A DNA stretch of 64,000 nucleotides from Armillaria gallica (lineage: Eukaryota; Basidiomycota; Agaricomycetes; Agaricales; Physalacriaceae). Made by a program: the position numbers and the translations under genes. Below are positions 37,442-48,129 of the stretch, piece after piece (position 1 is the first letter of the stretch; the number at the start of each line of letters is the position of its first letter). The stretch spans positions 5,394,001 to 5,458,000 of the forward strand of contig JBANDB010000003.1 of NCBI GenBank assembly GCA_037576215.1, in the 5' to 3' direction. The notes beneath the pieces were generated by a model that was given only the letters and a program-made list of their open reading frames with translations, was not told the origin of the DNA and ran no database searches.

Positions 37442-38370
37442 ATGCCGCCACCACGACCACCCAATTGGGTTATCGGAGCAGTTGCTGGTGTCGCATTGAC
37501 GCCTGTCCTTGCACCCGCCGCTTTAGGTATTGTTGGATTCAGTGCAGCAGGTCCTGTTGCTGGTGAGCATGCGAAAGTACTATCTTCTGCTGATGGTGGT
37601 TCTGATTTGACCTCGCAGGTACACTTGCGGCGCTCATTCAAAGCGGTATTGGCAACGTCGCTGCTGGGAGCGCTTTTGCAGTAGCGCAATCTATAGCTAT
37701 GGGAGGCGCTATCCCCACAACAGTGTATGCAGCTTCCGGAGTTGCTGCAGGAGTTGCGAGCTGGGCTGCGAGCTGGTTCGGCGGTGAGTATGATGAGACC
37801 CAGATTGTGCTTGCTTCATCTGATTTCTTTCTAGGTGATGAACCGGATCCAACACTTATCCGCAAGCAGCTCGATTCTAGCAGTGATGAGGAGAAGCTTG
37901 ACGCAATGAAAAGGCTCATAGCAGTACGTTTCCGCATCGTCTTGCTTTTCGTTGAGTGACACCTTTATCAGCTCGTGTCCAAAGGTCGCGATGTCTCCGA
38001 ATATTTTGCCCATGTTGTCATGAATGTCACCTCCGAAAATCTCGAGTTACGGAAACTGGTCTACATCTACCTTCTGAAATACGCAGAGCAGAAGCCTGAC
38101 CTCGCATTGCACTTTATCAACACGTTCCAGAAGGATCTCACCGACAGCGATCCCATCATACGTGCCATGGCCCTACGGGTTCTCATCGGAATCAACTGGT
38201 TCGGCGATGAGTTTGATGAGCCCCAGATGGCCCTACGGGTTGCGAGTCTGTCCAGTGGTGAGTTTGATGAGACCCAGATTGTGCTTACTTCATCTGATTT
38301 CTTTCTAGGTGACGAACCGAATCCAAACACACTTGCGCTTGCTTCGAGACCTGGATTTGACTATCCTTGA
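37442..38370 (+). CDS. Chimeric gene: IFI6/IFI27-like domain fused to one AP-3 beta head fragment
   Basis: Exons are 37442-37562, 37619-37783, 37835-37923, 37972-38257 and 38309-38370 (240 aa, phases consistent). The first 95 residues are an ISG12-type hydrophobic domain (MPPPRPPNWVIGAVAGVALT; AALGIVGFSAAGPVAG; SGIGNVAAGSAFAVAQS). Then comes an AP-3 beta head fragment ([59 protein letters not shown]). A partial repeat of the IFI/adaptin junction (NWFGDEFDEPQMALRV) lies before the last intron. The short tail ends ALASRPGFDYP. There is no acidic AP-3 tail. No stop or frameshift is seen, so it may be expressed. It is about 90 percent like the first chimera by eye. Function unknown. Confidence 0.8.
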
Positions 38371-39060
38371 TGTGATAATGATGTTACAGAATCTAAGGCA
38401 TGCTGTTTTTATGTTCGTGTACTTAACTCGGCTCGTGTGCTTTCACACATAACGTGGAGCTCGTATGTTACTGCCATGCTTCACAAAGACACTGCTAGTA
38501 AGCGCTCTGATAGATGCAAGACTGCCGATAATGAAGGTATGCATATCCTGCGTTTGGCAGGTTGGTTTCTGCGTCTTCAAGGTCTTGCCTCTTCTCAGAT
38601 GTTCTCCGTGGTCACTTAAACTCTGTCAACTTGATTCTTGCTCTCTCAAGGACCTGAGAGACCGCTCGTCTGCTTTTAATCGCTTGGCGCTATGAGGAGC
38701 CTCAAGGCTTACGAGGTTACGTTTAGATCAGTGATAGACGCCAGACTTCCGATCATTGAAGTTTGTGTATTCTTAGTAGGTTGATCCCTACACGTTCAAG
38801 TCCTTGCTCTTTCTCTGAGAATACTCGAGCTCTGCTATCTTCGATTCTCTCTCACTGAACCAGTGCTACCAGTCGTCTTTGCTGAAGCTCGCTGAAGGCT
38901 TAGACGCCGCTTGATCCACGCCCGAAGCCTCTTTGACTGCCTGTGAATCGAAGGCTTCTTCAGACGTCCTTGTCTTGAACTCTAATCTCTCGCGCACACT
39001 CCCTACTGTGAGTCCTCTTTGGATACATTCCTCCCTGACCGTCTGATTAGACACAATACA
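38371..39060 (+). repeat. Upstream unit 4 of the tandem array, diverged
   Basis: Repeat words are weaker here (GATAGATGCAAGACTGCCGAT near 38510, GTGATAGACGCCAGACTTCCG near 38734, CTACTGTGAGTCCTCTTT near 39003). This spacer belongs to the oldest-looking unit. No gene is seen apart from a probable 5' UTR. Confidence 0.6.
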
Positions 39061-39497
39061 GTACCAAAACGACGCACTTGGATACTCATTGGAATCGGTG
39101 TCATCGCCGGTATCGCCTTGACGCCTGTCATCGTGCCTCCCATCTTGGGGATTTTTGGATTTGGTGCAGCAGGCCCTGTCGCTGGTGAGAAACCTTGAAA
39201 ACATGTTGTCTGACGACTGTCTCTTACTCGACCTTGCGGGCGGAATTGCAGCTGCTATCCAAAGCGGTATCGGCAATGTCGCTGCTGGGAGTCTCTTCGC
39301 AATGTGGCAATCTATAGCGATGGGAGGTGTTATTCCATGGGAAGTGTACGCGGTTTCTGGAATTATTGGAGGAATTACGGGGTGGGTTTTGAGTCGGGTT
39401 GGCGGTGGCTTTGATGAAACCCTTGTTATGCTTCAAGCACGCATCATCTAATTATTTTCCAGGTAAGGGAGGGAAACTTGAAGGGGGCTCAAACTGA
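39061..39497 (+). pseudogene. IFI6/IFI27-like gene, copy 4, without adaptin part and without a clear start codon
   Basis: The coding pattern is clear: PVIVPPILGIFGFGAAGPVA, then across an intron (GTGAGAAACC...TTGCAG) AAIQSGIGNVAAGSLFAMWQ, then IPWEVYAVSGIIGGITGWVL. It ends GKGGKLEGGSN at 39497. Where the others have ATGCC, this copy reads GTACC after a CAG, and I find no upstream in-frame ATG in the presumed 5' exon. The last donor is GTGGCT, a weak site. It lacks any AP-3 sequence and may represent the ancestral gene form. It could still be functional if an unseen 5' exon supplies the start. Confidence 0.6.
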
Positions 39498-39747
39498 TCT
39501 GCACTGCTGTATCAAATTCCACTATGCTTGACGTTCATGTTTTGACAATCAAACTGTACTTTCGTACATTATACGGTCAGACTCAAAGAGATCAGCCTCA
39601 GGTAAGTCGGCAATGGTGGTGTGGCGATTAACATTGAAAATGGGCTGTGGGAAATCCCGACGCCTCTATTCACTTACCGGACCGTGACTTATCTCTGCGA
39701 CTCTACTAGTCTTGAACTGAGTCCATTGCAATCCCATATCTACCAAA

Positions 39748-40083
39748 ATGCTGCGCTCCATCCTACCTCGTTTGAATATCTCCAAAACAAAGCTGCAGCC
39801 CTCCTTCGTGCGCTCCCGTTTCCCCAGACATCTCTGCACCCGCACCGAACTGGAAGGTGAACTCTGCGACATAGAAGAGGGGTTAGAAACACTGCTGGAC
39901 CTAGTCCGTCACCCCAAGGCCGCTGAGCCGTGAAAGATTACAACTCTGAGGAACATCCTGAAAGTGGCGATAAAGACAGGTGGGCGGAGGTTGCCTGCCG
40001 TCTCGAACTACCAAAACCTAAATAAACTTATCTACGACCTCACTGACTTCAGTCTACCGCAGTTGTACCTCCCACCATGCTGA
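39748..40083 (+). pseudogene. Possible small gene with one in-frame TGA
   Basis: The frame starts MLRSILPRLNISKTKLQPSF with an arginine-rich, mitochondrial-presequence-like N-terminus and goes on CDIEEGLETLLDLVRHPKA. A TGA lies at 39931-39933. Beyond it the same frame stays open to 40081 (VSNYQNLNKLIYDLTDFSLP). It is either a 61-residue protein or a longer gene broken by a CGA to TGA change. I do not recognise the family, and no homology is claimed. Confidence 0.35.
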
Positions 40084-40692
40084 AATATAAAACTGGATGG
40101 AAATACTTGGAATCTTTGCGGTCGAGTTCCTCTGAATATGTCGATCCAGGGTAGTCTCTCCTAGACAGACGACGATATACCTTTTTTGACAGATGAGGAC
40201 GGTATATGTAGTCTGTTGCCCAACTCGGCCAAGTACCGCGCGACTAACCTTATTATATAATCTTGACTCGACGCGTCGATTCTGACCGCGTCACAGAGCA
40301 CATCTGGCACCTCTCAATACAAAAAAACCTTATGAAGATGAAATAGAACATATTTGTTCATCTCCGAGCAGTCAAATTCTTCTGAAGATATGGTACACAC
40401 CAAATCTGATTGTCGATGACTGAATTAGCACTGAGGGTGAAAAGAAGGTCAAGGGGACGTCTTATTGGGGGGAAAAAACTCAGATAAAGGAAACATGTTT
40501 CATTAAGATTTTTTGTCGGTCAAATTACAGCTGGAAGTGGCAATGGCATAGCGTCGTCGAGGGATAAACACAAGACCGGCTGCCAGATTATGTAAAATTA
40601 CATAATAGACCCACTTGCGCTTCTTGGCAAGGGGGTGGCGGAAATAAAATTGCGCACATGACGTACATTTTATCGTTTAAGGTCAGGCTGAA

Positions 40693-40722
40693 CCCCCCCT
40701 CCCCCCCCCTCCCCCCCTCTCC
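40693..40722 (-). repeat. C tract, G-quadruplex-capable on the - strand
   Basis: Runs of 7, 9 and 7 C separated by single T, followed by shorter C runs. On the - strand this gives three very long G runs plus a short one. Confidence 0.7.
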
Positions 40723-41003
40723 TACCATATACAGTAATAATATAACCATATTAGGACTGCTTAGTAATGCTATCTAAGCTACCGGGAAGGTACCGGCTTG
40801 TGCCGATTTATTGCCGAGCATTGCCGGTTCGCTGCCCTACCTAGAAACCTGTCTAATGATGATGATATTGTGTCTAAGAAGGTATTTGAACATGAAAGAA
40901 TATGTATTTGTATGAAACAATTGAAATAAACATACATCAGACCTCCAGAAATGTCTTAATAGTACTAAATAAGGAAATGTCAGTTTTGCGTTTAAGGCTC
41001 AGA

Positions 41004-41028
41004 CCCCTCCCCCCCCTCCCCCCTACCC
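41004..41028 (-). repeat. Second C tract, diverged copy
   Basis: Runs of 4, 8 and 6 C separated by single T, then CCC after TA. Its leader resembles that of the tract at 40693. Confidence 0.65.
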
Positions 41029-41572
41029 TATGTGCCGGATTTTAGCCGCGCCACCCCTTTGCTTCTTGGGGCGCGACAACTACTAGACTAGATCCAGGGG
41101 AGCAAGTGCTATTTAATGTAGCTGTCTTCTTGCCTCCTCTACTTAATGTCTACATTAAACTCTAGGGACTTGCCCTCGTCTCTTCCCTGTTCCATGACCA
41201 TGTCCAAATCATGAGCAACAAGCCCATTCCCAAAGCTTATGGAGCGCCCGACCCGTTGCTGTTAGGTGAACTGGTTTCATATCAGGTCTATGACGGCTTT
41301 GACTCTGATCACTCAACCCTACCTTGAATGTGTTGCATAAAAGGTTAAAATGCATGACCGGATCAAGCTTGTTATCATCAAGCAAGAAGATTTGCGACCG
41401 CCTGATCCAGAAGTGTACACCCGACTTTTTACTGAGCTCTACGGTCAGTTGAAGGGTCTCCTCGTCGATATAGGATGCTTACTTTCCTGGATAAGCTGCC
41501 TCTCTATCCAATAAATCAACTGTATATCATTTTCGTCCATGAGAAAGTATGGACTCGAGAGTCCACGGTCTC

Positions 41573-41808
41573 TGCTGACCTATAGAGGTCCTAGTATATC
41601 ATCTCGGTGTTTGGTCTCGATGTTTGGCTATAGCTTCCTACGTACCGTATCAGCTGGACTCCGTATCCTTCCCTCCTTAGTCGTCTCTTCCATCTTCTTG
41701 ATGATTAAGGAGGTAAGCGTCTCTGCATTTCTTACCTATCTACATGCTCACGTACCGTACCTTTAGTCCTGACTTGTGTCCCCGTTCGATAGGTGCAACT
41801 GGTCTACA
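41573..41808 (+). repeat. 5' LTR of Copia copy 2
   Basis: This 236-bp LTR runs from TGCTGACC to TCTACA. It pairs with 47826-48129. Confidence 0.93.
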
Positions 41809-41831
41809 GGTTATGGGTTTAACTTGACCGC
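41809..41831 (+). other. Primer-binding site of Copia copy 2, half-tRNA type
   Basis: The sequence directly after the 5' LTR is GGTTATGGGTTTAACTTGACC. The first nine bases equal those of copy 1 and are complementary to the anticodon loop of initiator tRNA-Met. Confidence 0.68.
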
Positions 41832-42091
41832 CCTTTCACAACAATCGGACCCGTCAAGACCCTTTCGACGACTCAACTCTTGTCCATTTTTCCCTTTTTT
41901 TCTGCACAAAAATCTGCCACGTCACTCAACCTCTTTGTCCAACATCCACGCAGGCTGTCCACCTGCATCGACGACTGTCCATCGTCATTGTGCACACAGA
42001 CGCTCTCGCTCGCTGGTATCCCCTTGACGCGTCGACGCGTTCGCCCATCAATTTGTCACCGATCAATGACATAATACCTCCGTGGAACCGA

Positions 42092-42735
42092 TGTAAGGCT
42101 GGGAAACTAGGTGTAAACTGAAGATATGTTTCCTGGCGAATTCTTTTGAATGCAAGGAGGGCTTCAACGATTCTGACAGATGTGTACTGGATTAATTGAA
42201 AGGAATGAAACAGTTATTGAGATTTAATGATTAGGAAGATGTTAAGCAATGGTTTCCAGATACTGAATTGTATATAAGTTCTCCTGGTGATAGAGCCCTA
42301 GGTGGTGCTAGGCAGCAGCTATGCTTGGAGGGTAAATGCAAATGTATTGGTAGACCTGGCTAAAGATGGGGGAAAAAAAGTCCTCCCTCTGTCTAACTTA
42401 CAGCTACTTATATACTACTAGAGAACAATGAGTTTCCATACTTGGGGAACAATAGGTAGGAACAATGGGAGTACAGAACAATGAGATCAGATGATAGAAC
42501 AATGGAATCACAGAACAATAGAACAATAGGAGAGGACAATGATCCATATTTGATGATTAAAAGATCATGATGAGACACTTTAGCTACATGAATCTGGATT
42601 CTTATTGTGATCTGATGCTGAGATCTTGGATAGGAGTCTGGAGAGGATGTTCTCTTCTTCCTGTATGCTGTCTTGAAGCATAGCAAAATGTGAGATAGAG
42701 CTCACATTGGTGCACAGCCTGTACTGGATGTGCAC
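42092..42735. mobile_element. 644-bp insertion in the leader of Copia copy 2, probable solo LTR
   Basis: The direct repeat ACCGA stands at 42087-42091 and 42736-42740. Between them lies a segment beginning TGTAAGGCTG and ending near TGTGCACA. It has a TATA-like TGTATATAAG near 42269 and no coding frame. Copy 1 has no counterpart: its leader reaches the start codon within about 290 bp. If the segment is left out, the second ACCGA leads directly to the gag ATG at 42742. Inside it the word GAACAAT recurs about nine times between 42421 and 42540. Confidence 0.65.
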
Positions 42736-42741
42736 ACCGAA

Positions 42742-45700
42742 ATGGCCCATCAGCCGATATTCCGTTATCTAGTCGACAGTCTCAATAACATCATCGGCAC
42801 GTCCGACGGATTTGTCCAATCCCAAGGTGAAGCCATGTCTCCAGTACGTTCTCAGGTAACGCCTAACCTCCAATATAGCTCCCAGTCTGCTTCGCACATC
42901 AATCCAACTGCTTATCCTCATAATTTTCCCTCTTACATATATTACCCTACAATTTCAGACGCATACATGAACCCTTACACAGATCAAATGAACCAAACAA
43001 CACATATACCACCACCACATTACATACATCCATCAATTCAACCGCAATTCTATGTACCTTTTCCTAATACTGTACCTTTTCCTTCTCTCCAATCTACAGA
43101 ATACACAACAAACGGTGCAGATGGCAATCTACCTACCAATCCCCCTCCCATCGTACCTACTCCTACCACAAACCCTATCCCTAATCATATCCCAGTACCT
43201 CCTCCTCCTCCTCCCTTACCTCCTCGTCCTCCTCTACCACCTCGTCCACCTCCCATACCCCAACCTACCCCAAATCGTCCTCTCCCTGTCCCTCCTCCAT
43301 TCCCACAAACCGCTCCTCCTACCTACAATACCTTCCCAAATCCTCTCCTACAATATGTACAACCTGCCGCACCGCACTGACAACCGCAAATTAATTACCA
43401 ACAACAAATACCGCAACCTTACATATACTTACCTACTCATAACAGTTCCGAACTTTCTTTTCCTACTACTACTCATATCCCAGAACTCAAAAGCCGAGCA
43501 GACTGGGGCGCTTGGAATTTAGGCGTCCTGAACGTACTGACCTCTTGGCAGCTAAACACCCATATATGCGACCCTCCCTCCCTGATGGTGAACCCTGACC
43601 CGTTCAACATTCCATCCTACCCACCTGTCCTGAACCAATACTCGCCCCCCCATCACTACCAAGAATGGGTTAATTGGCACAAGAAGGACATGATTGTATA
43701 TGGAGTACTCACAGCACGACTATCAAGAACGATCATCGGAATGCTCCCACTCCAGAATGACCCCGTTACCGGAGCGAGATGCACCACGAGAGAAGCCTAT
43801 CAGTCCCTACGCCGTCGCTATGGGGGCGGAAATATTCAGTACACACTACTCGAACACAAGAAACTTGCGGTGACGAACTGTACCTCCATTGTCGCTATCC
43901 CAAACTTCGTCCAAAACTGGCTGAATCTTGCACAAACATTGAAAGAAACCGCAGGTTATCCATTATCTTACGCAATACTAAGCGTCGACTTCGTAAACAT
44001 GCTGCCTGGCAATTACTCCGAACACAAGAATAAGATCGCACAAGAAATAAAACACCCTGCAAATTTCACCGAACAATCTTTCCACGAACTCATCGATGAA
44101 GTTCTTGACCAAGCCAATGGGATTCTCCTGAACCGAGAACTCTCCCAACTCTGCATGACCACTCGATCAGAAGCAACGCCGAAAGCTCCTCGCCCTCAAT
44201 GCGGAAACCCGAAATGTCCCTACCCAATAGGACATACAACTGCCACCTGCTGGCACGAGAGAGGCGGCGACCCCGGGGGCAAAGAAAAGTATGAGGAGAG
44301 ACGCAAAGCCAAACTGATGCCCAGGGCAAACTATGTGTCTGGCGAAGCACCTGCAGATGCAACGGCTGATGATTTATCAGTTGACGAACATACCGAGTCG
44401 AATACCTGTAACGAACCTGCCGAAAACAATGAAGACATTTTTTACTCTTATATCTCCGGCTCATATGAAAGCATACAACCTATGGCAAATGCTTTAATCG
44501 ACCTTCGTGACTCAAACCCAAAAACCTTCTTCTCAGCCATGCAAATGTACAACTCTCTTCTTGACTCAGGTTCGACGCACCATATAATCAAAGACGGTTC
44601 AGTATTCCATACATATGACGTCTCCCAAGCCATTCCCGTCACAACAGCAAATTGTAGTACTCTTCCCACAAAAGCTATGGGCGAAGTGAGATTCTCAACA
44701 AACATCAATGGTCGGACAGCCACCGTTGTTCTACGAGACTGCCTCCATGCCCCTGACTCCCCGATAAACCTCATATCCATTGGAGCGTTAACAGAAAACG
44801 GAATGTATATCGGTTTCGGAAAGAACAAGACTACATGTTACTTTCCCAAATACCATAAGACCCTCAGTGGCCTTTCATTCCAAGCGGATGTAATAGGCCG
44901 TCTTTCCTTCCTAAATTGCACATACATTACCCCCAACGATGACAACCAGAATGCCTCTGCTCACGCAATACTGCCATTCCAAAAACCTGATCTCGACGCA
45001 TACTTGTGGCACTGCCGGGCTGGACACCCGAGTCAGGAAACAACTAAGCGTATTGTGACTGGAAAAGCGAGAGTGAAAGGTGTCACCTGGAATGGCAAGG
45101 CTCCTCACGAGTACTGCCCATCCTGCATCATAGGAAAATGTCAGCAAGCGCCATACGATCACAATGCAAATTGTACTACCGTCCCACTGGAACTCCTACA
45201 TATGGACACATGTGGACCCATGCCTGTGAAGACACCTCAGAAACAAGAGTATTTCTTCACCATCCTGGATGACTGCACCTCGTACAACAATGCAGATTTG
45301 ATGGTGAAGAAAAACGAGGCGACTCGCTCGTTCAAGGACACCCAGGCTAAATGGGAAAACCAGACAGATGAAAAAGTCAAAAAAGTATGATGTGATGGTG
45401 TGAAGGAACTCACAAAGGGTGAACTCGGTAAACACCTCAAGGAGTCGGGCATAGAACTTCAGGAAATGGCTCCCTACGCCCACCAACAGAACGGCAAGGC
45501 AGAACGATTCATATGCACCATAGAAGATGATGTTCAAACCCTCCTCGCTGACTCTGGTCTCCCCATGTCTTTCTGGGGAGACGCCGTCCTGACCGCTGCC
45601 TACACGAGAAGACGGTTACCCACCTCAACTCTCCCCGACGGAAAGACACCTCATGAAGCCATGCATAACGAGATCCCTGACTTATCCCACCTGCGGAGAT

Positions 45701-47805
45701 GGGGGTGCCAATGTTTCGTAACCATTCCCCCCGAACTTCGTACTAAAGCTGGGCCACGGAGATTTGAAGCGATCTTTGTAGGTTATGAAGAGGGATGCAT
45801 TGGCTGGCGAGTTCACGATCTAGCTGGAAAATACCACTTCTCGAGGGATGTTGAATTCAACGAAAACACTCCTAGCTGCTTGAGCTCAAAACGATCACAC
45901 AAATCAAATACACCAGAACCTGAACCTCCATCTCCTCGCCCAAAAAGGACTATTAAACCAACAGAAAAAATGGCCAACATCCCTGCCGGCATGAAACAAG
46001 GCAACATCCTTCCTCACTTACAAACAGCCACTGCTAGCTTCGCTTTCGCATCATATTTCCAAGCAGAATCGATTACAGATCCTTCCGATCCTGCATTAGA
46101 CCCTACAACTACTGCTTACCCCCACTCCATGCTCTCCTACTCTACGCCCAACCAGAATGGTAAACGATTTTGGGATACACCTAAACCCCCACTGACTTAC
46201 AAGGAGGCCATGGCCAGACCTGATCAGGACCTATGGCAAGTCGCTATAGACAAGGAGTATGCAAACTTGGTCAACCAGAAAGTTATCGTCGAATCTTTCC
46301 TACCCACAGGCAAGAAGGCAATCGGCTCCAGATGGACTTTCACCAAAAAGACTCACCCTGAAATCATCGAGAAGGCTAGACTCGTGGCACAAGGCTTTGT
46401 GCAACGTCCTGATGACTACGGCGACACTTATGCGCCTGTGGCAAAAATCGTTAGCGTACGGATCATTCTCGCTTATGCAGCCAAGGAAGACCTGGAACTA
46501 TATACTTTCGACGTCAAAGCCGCCTTCTTAAATGCTCCCCTCTCGCAGGAAGTCTACATCCGTCAGATTCCTGGATTCCCTCTGTCTGATCCAAAAAAGG
46601 TCCTTCGCTTATGCAAAGCCCTCTATGGCCTCAAGCAGTCCTCCCACGAGTGGTACAAAACCCTATGCAGTGCAATGAATTCTATTGGTTTGGAAAGCTG
46701 CATTGTCGACCCAGCTGTCTTCTATGGATGATGGAGCACTCCTCCTGACTCTAGCATCCCTATGCCACCTGGCGGCACTGACCTTTTCATCATCATTCCC
46801 GTTCACGTCGACGACGGTCTCTCTGCGACGAACTCAAAAGAGTTATACCAATGGATCATGGTCCAACTCAACACGAGGTTCAAAGTCAACGATCTTGGCC
46901 CTGCAGAAGTTTTCCTTGGAATCTGGATCGAACGTGATCGCACAAACAGGAAACTATGGTTGTCACAGAAAGACTACATTGCCGACCTACTGCACACGTA
47001 TGATATGGACGACGTCAATCCTACCTCTGTCCCATTGTACAAGAAGCTACAGTCCTACAAGGCTGGTGATCACACACTCCAAGAAGTTGAGGACAACAAC
47101 CTAACCCTGTACTTCCAACGCCTAAATGGTCAACTCCTCTACCCCGCAGTATGCACACATCCTGACCTCTCCTTCACATCCGCTGCCCTTGGCCAGTATA
47201 ACACTAATCCAACTCGTGCCATTGCCTCTGCGGCCAAAGGCGTTCTTCGTTACCTTGCAGGAACTCGAGATTATGCTCTCCTTTATGGGGGTGATTGCAC
47301 TAAGGACGCTATTGAAGGCTTGGATATATCTCCAACAGATGTTGCTTTCACAGATGCCGATTGGGGTACGGATGACACCGACCGCAGGAGCTTCTCAGGA
47401 TTCGCTATCTACCTTTACGGTGGCCTCGTATCCTGGTCCAGTGCCAAGCAGAAATCTACGGCACTTTCTTCGACCGAGGCCGAATACATGGCCCTCACCC
47501 ATCTGATGAAAGAACTACTCTGGATCATTCTATTCACGAATGCACTTTCACTTCCCATGCCTAAACCCTTCCCCATGTTATCCGACAATGATAGCTCGCT
47601 CACCATCGCCAACTCCCAATCTAACTCCCCTTGCCTTAAACACATCGACATCAGATATCACTTCATCCGCGAACAACTCAAAGCTGATACCTTCAGTACA
47701 CACTGGATTCCTACGCGTTCTATGACCGCCGACGTGCTCACAAAGCCACTGTCCTCCGTCTTACACAAGGCACATGTCAAGGGACTGGGCCTCGTTCCTC
47801 GTTGA
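42742..47805 (+). pseudogene. Copia Gag-Pol frame with three TGA stops
   Basis: One frame runs from ATG 42742 (MAHQPIFRYLVDSLNNIIG) to the stop at 47803-47805. It is broken only by TGA at 43378, 45388 and 46729. At 45388 the reading KVKKV-stop-CDG corresponds to KVKKVRCDG in copy 1, so a CGA arginine codon has become TGA. Domains in order: a proline-rich Gag (PPPPPLPPRPPLPPRPPP), a knuckle (CGNPKC..GHTTATC), protease (LLDSGSTHHI), GAG-pre-integrase, integrase (HQQNGKAERF), reverse transcriptase (ARLVAQGFVQ, HVDDGLSATN) and RNase H (DADWGTD..SSTEAEYMAL). The family is clear; the product cannot be made without stop readthrough. Confidence 0.93.
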
Positions 47806-47818
47806 CACCTTCGATGAT

Positions 47819-47825
47819 GGGGGTG
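47819..47825 (+). other. Polypurine tract of Copia copy 2
   Basis: GGGGGTG directly precedes the 3' LTR, as in copy 1. Confidence 0.78.
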
Positions 47826-48129
47826 TGCTGACCTATAGAGGTCCTAGTATATCATCTCGGTGTTTGGTCTCGATGTTTGGCTATAGCTTCCTACATACTG
47901 TATCAGCCGGACTCCGTATCCTTCCCTCCTTAGTCGTCTCTTCCATCTTCTTGACGATTAAGGAGGTAAGCGTCCCTGCATTTCTTACCTATCTACATGC
48001 TCACGTACCATACCTTTAGTCCTGACTTGTGTCCCCGTTCGATAGGTCAATATAGTCGTCTCTTCCATCTTCTTGACGATTAAGGAGTCCTGACTTGTGT
48101 CCCCGTTCGATAGGTGCAACCGGTCTACA
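47826..48129 (+). repeat. 3' LTR of Copia copy 2, with internal duplication
   Basis: It matches the 5' LTR but is 68 bp longer. The extra part near 48048-48115 repeats two LTR pieces, GTCGTCTCTTCCATCTTC and CCTGACTTGTGTCCCCG, with the sequence between them missing. The LTR is otherwise nearly identical to the 5' copy. Confidence 0.9.

Larger units (their letters stand above)
40084..41210. other. Non-coding stretch with two C-rich tracts
   Basis: I see no gene. Two long C/T tracts occur on the + strand (40693-40722 and 41004-41028). Each follows a similar leader (ATCGTTTAAGGTCAGGCTGA and GCGTTTAAGGCTCAGACC), so the two are diverged copies of one repeat about 310 bp apart. The last 100 bp are pyrimidine-rich and probably hold the promoter of the gene at 41211. 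Confidence 0.6.
41573..48129 (+). mobile_element. Copia (Ty1) LTR retrotransposon, copy 2, decayed
   Basis: LTRs lie at 41573-41808 (236 bp) and 47826-48129 (304 bp), both beginning TGCTGACCTATAG and ending GGTCTACA. The target duplication GTCTC is at 41568-41572 and 48130-48134. It belongs to the same lineage as copy 1: protein segments align throughout (DSGSTHHIIKD against DSGTTHHIVRD) and PBS and PPT are the same. One reading frame is interrupted by three TGA codons. A 644-bp insertion sits in its 5' leader, so it is older than copy 1. Confidence 0.95.

Noticed and set aside
40693..41028. Telomere or CRISPR-like repeat
   Set aside because: The tracts are irregular C/T runs without spacers or telomeric TTAGGG units.
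43052..43522. 156-codon leucine-rich frame in Copia copy 2
   Set aside because: It is a +1 shadow of the proline-rich Gag region (CCT/CTC repeats read as leucine).
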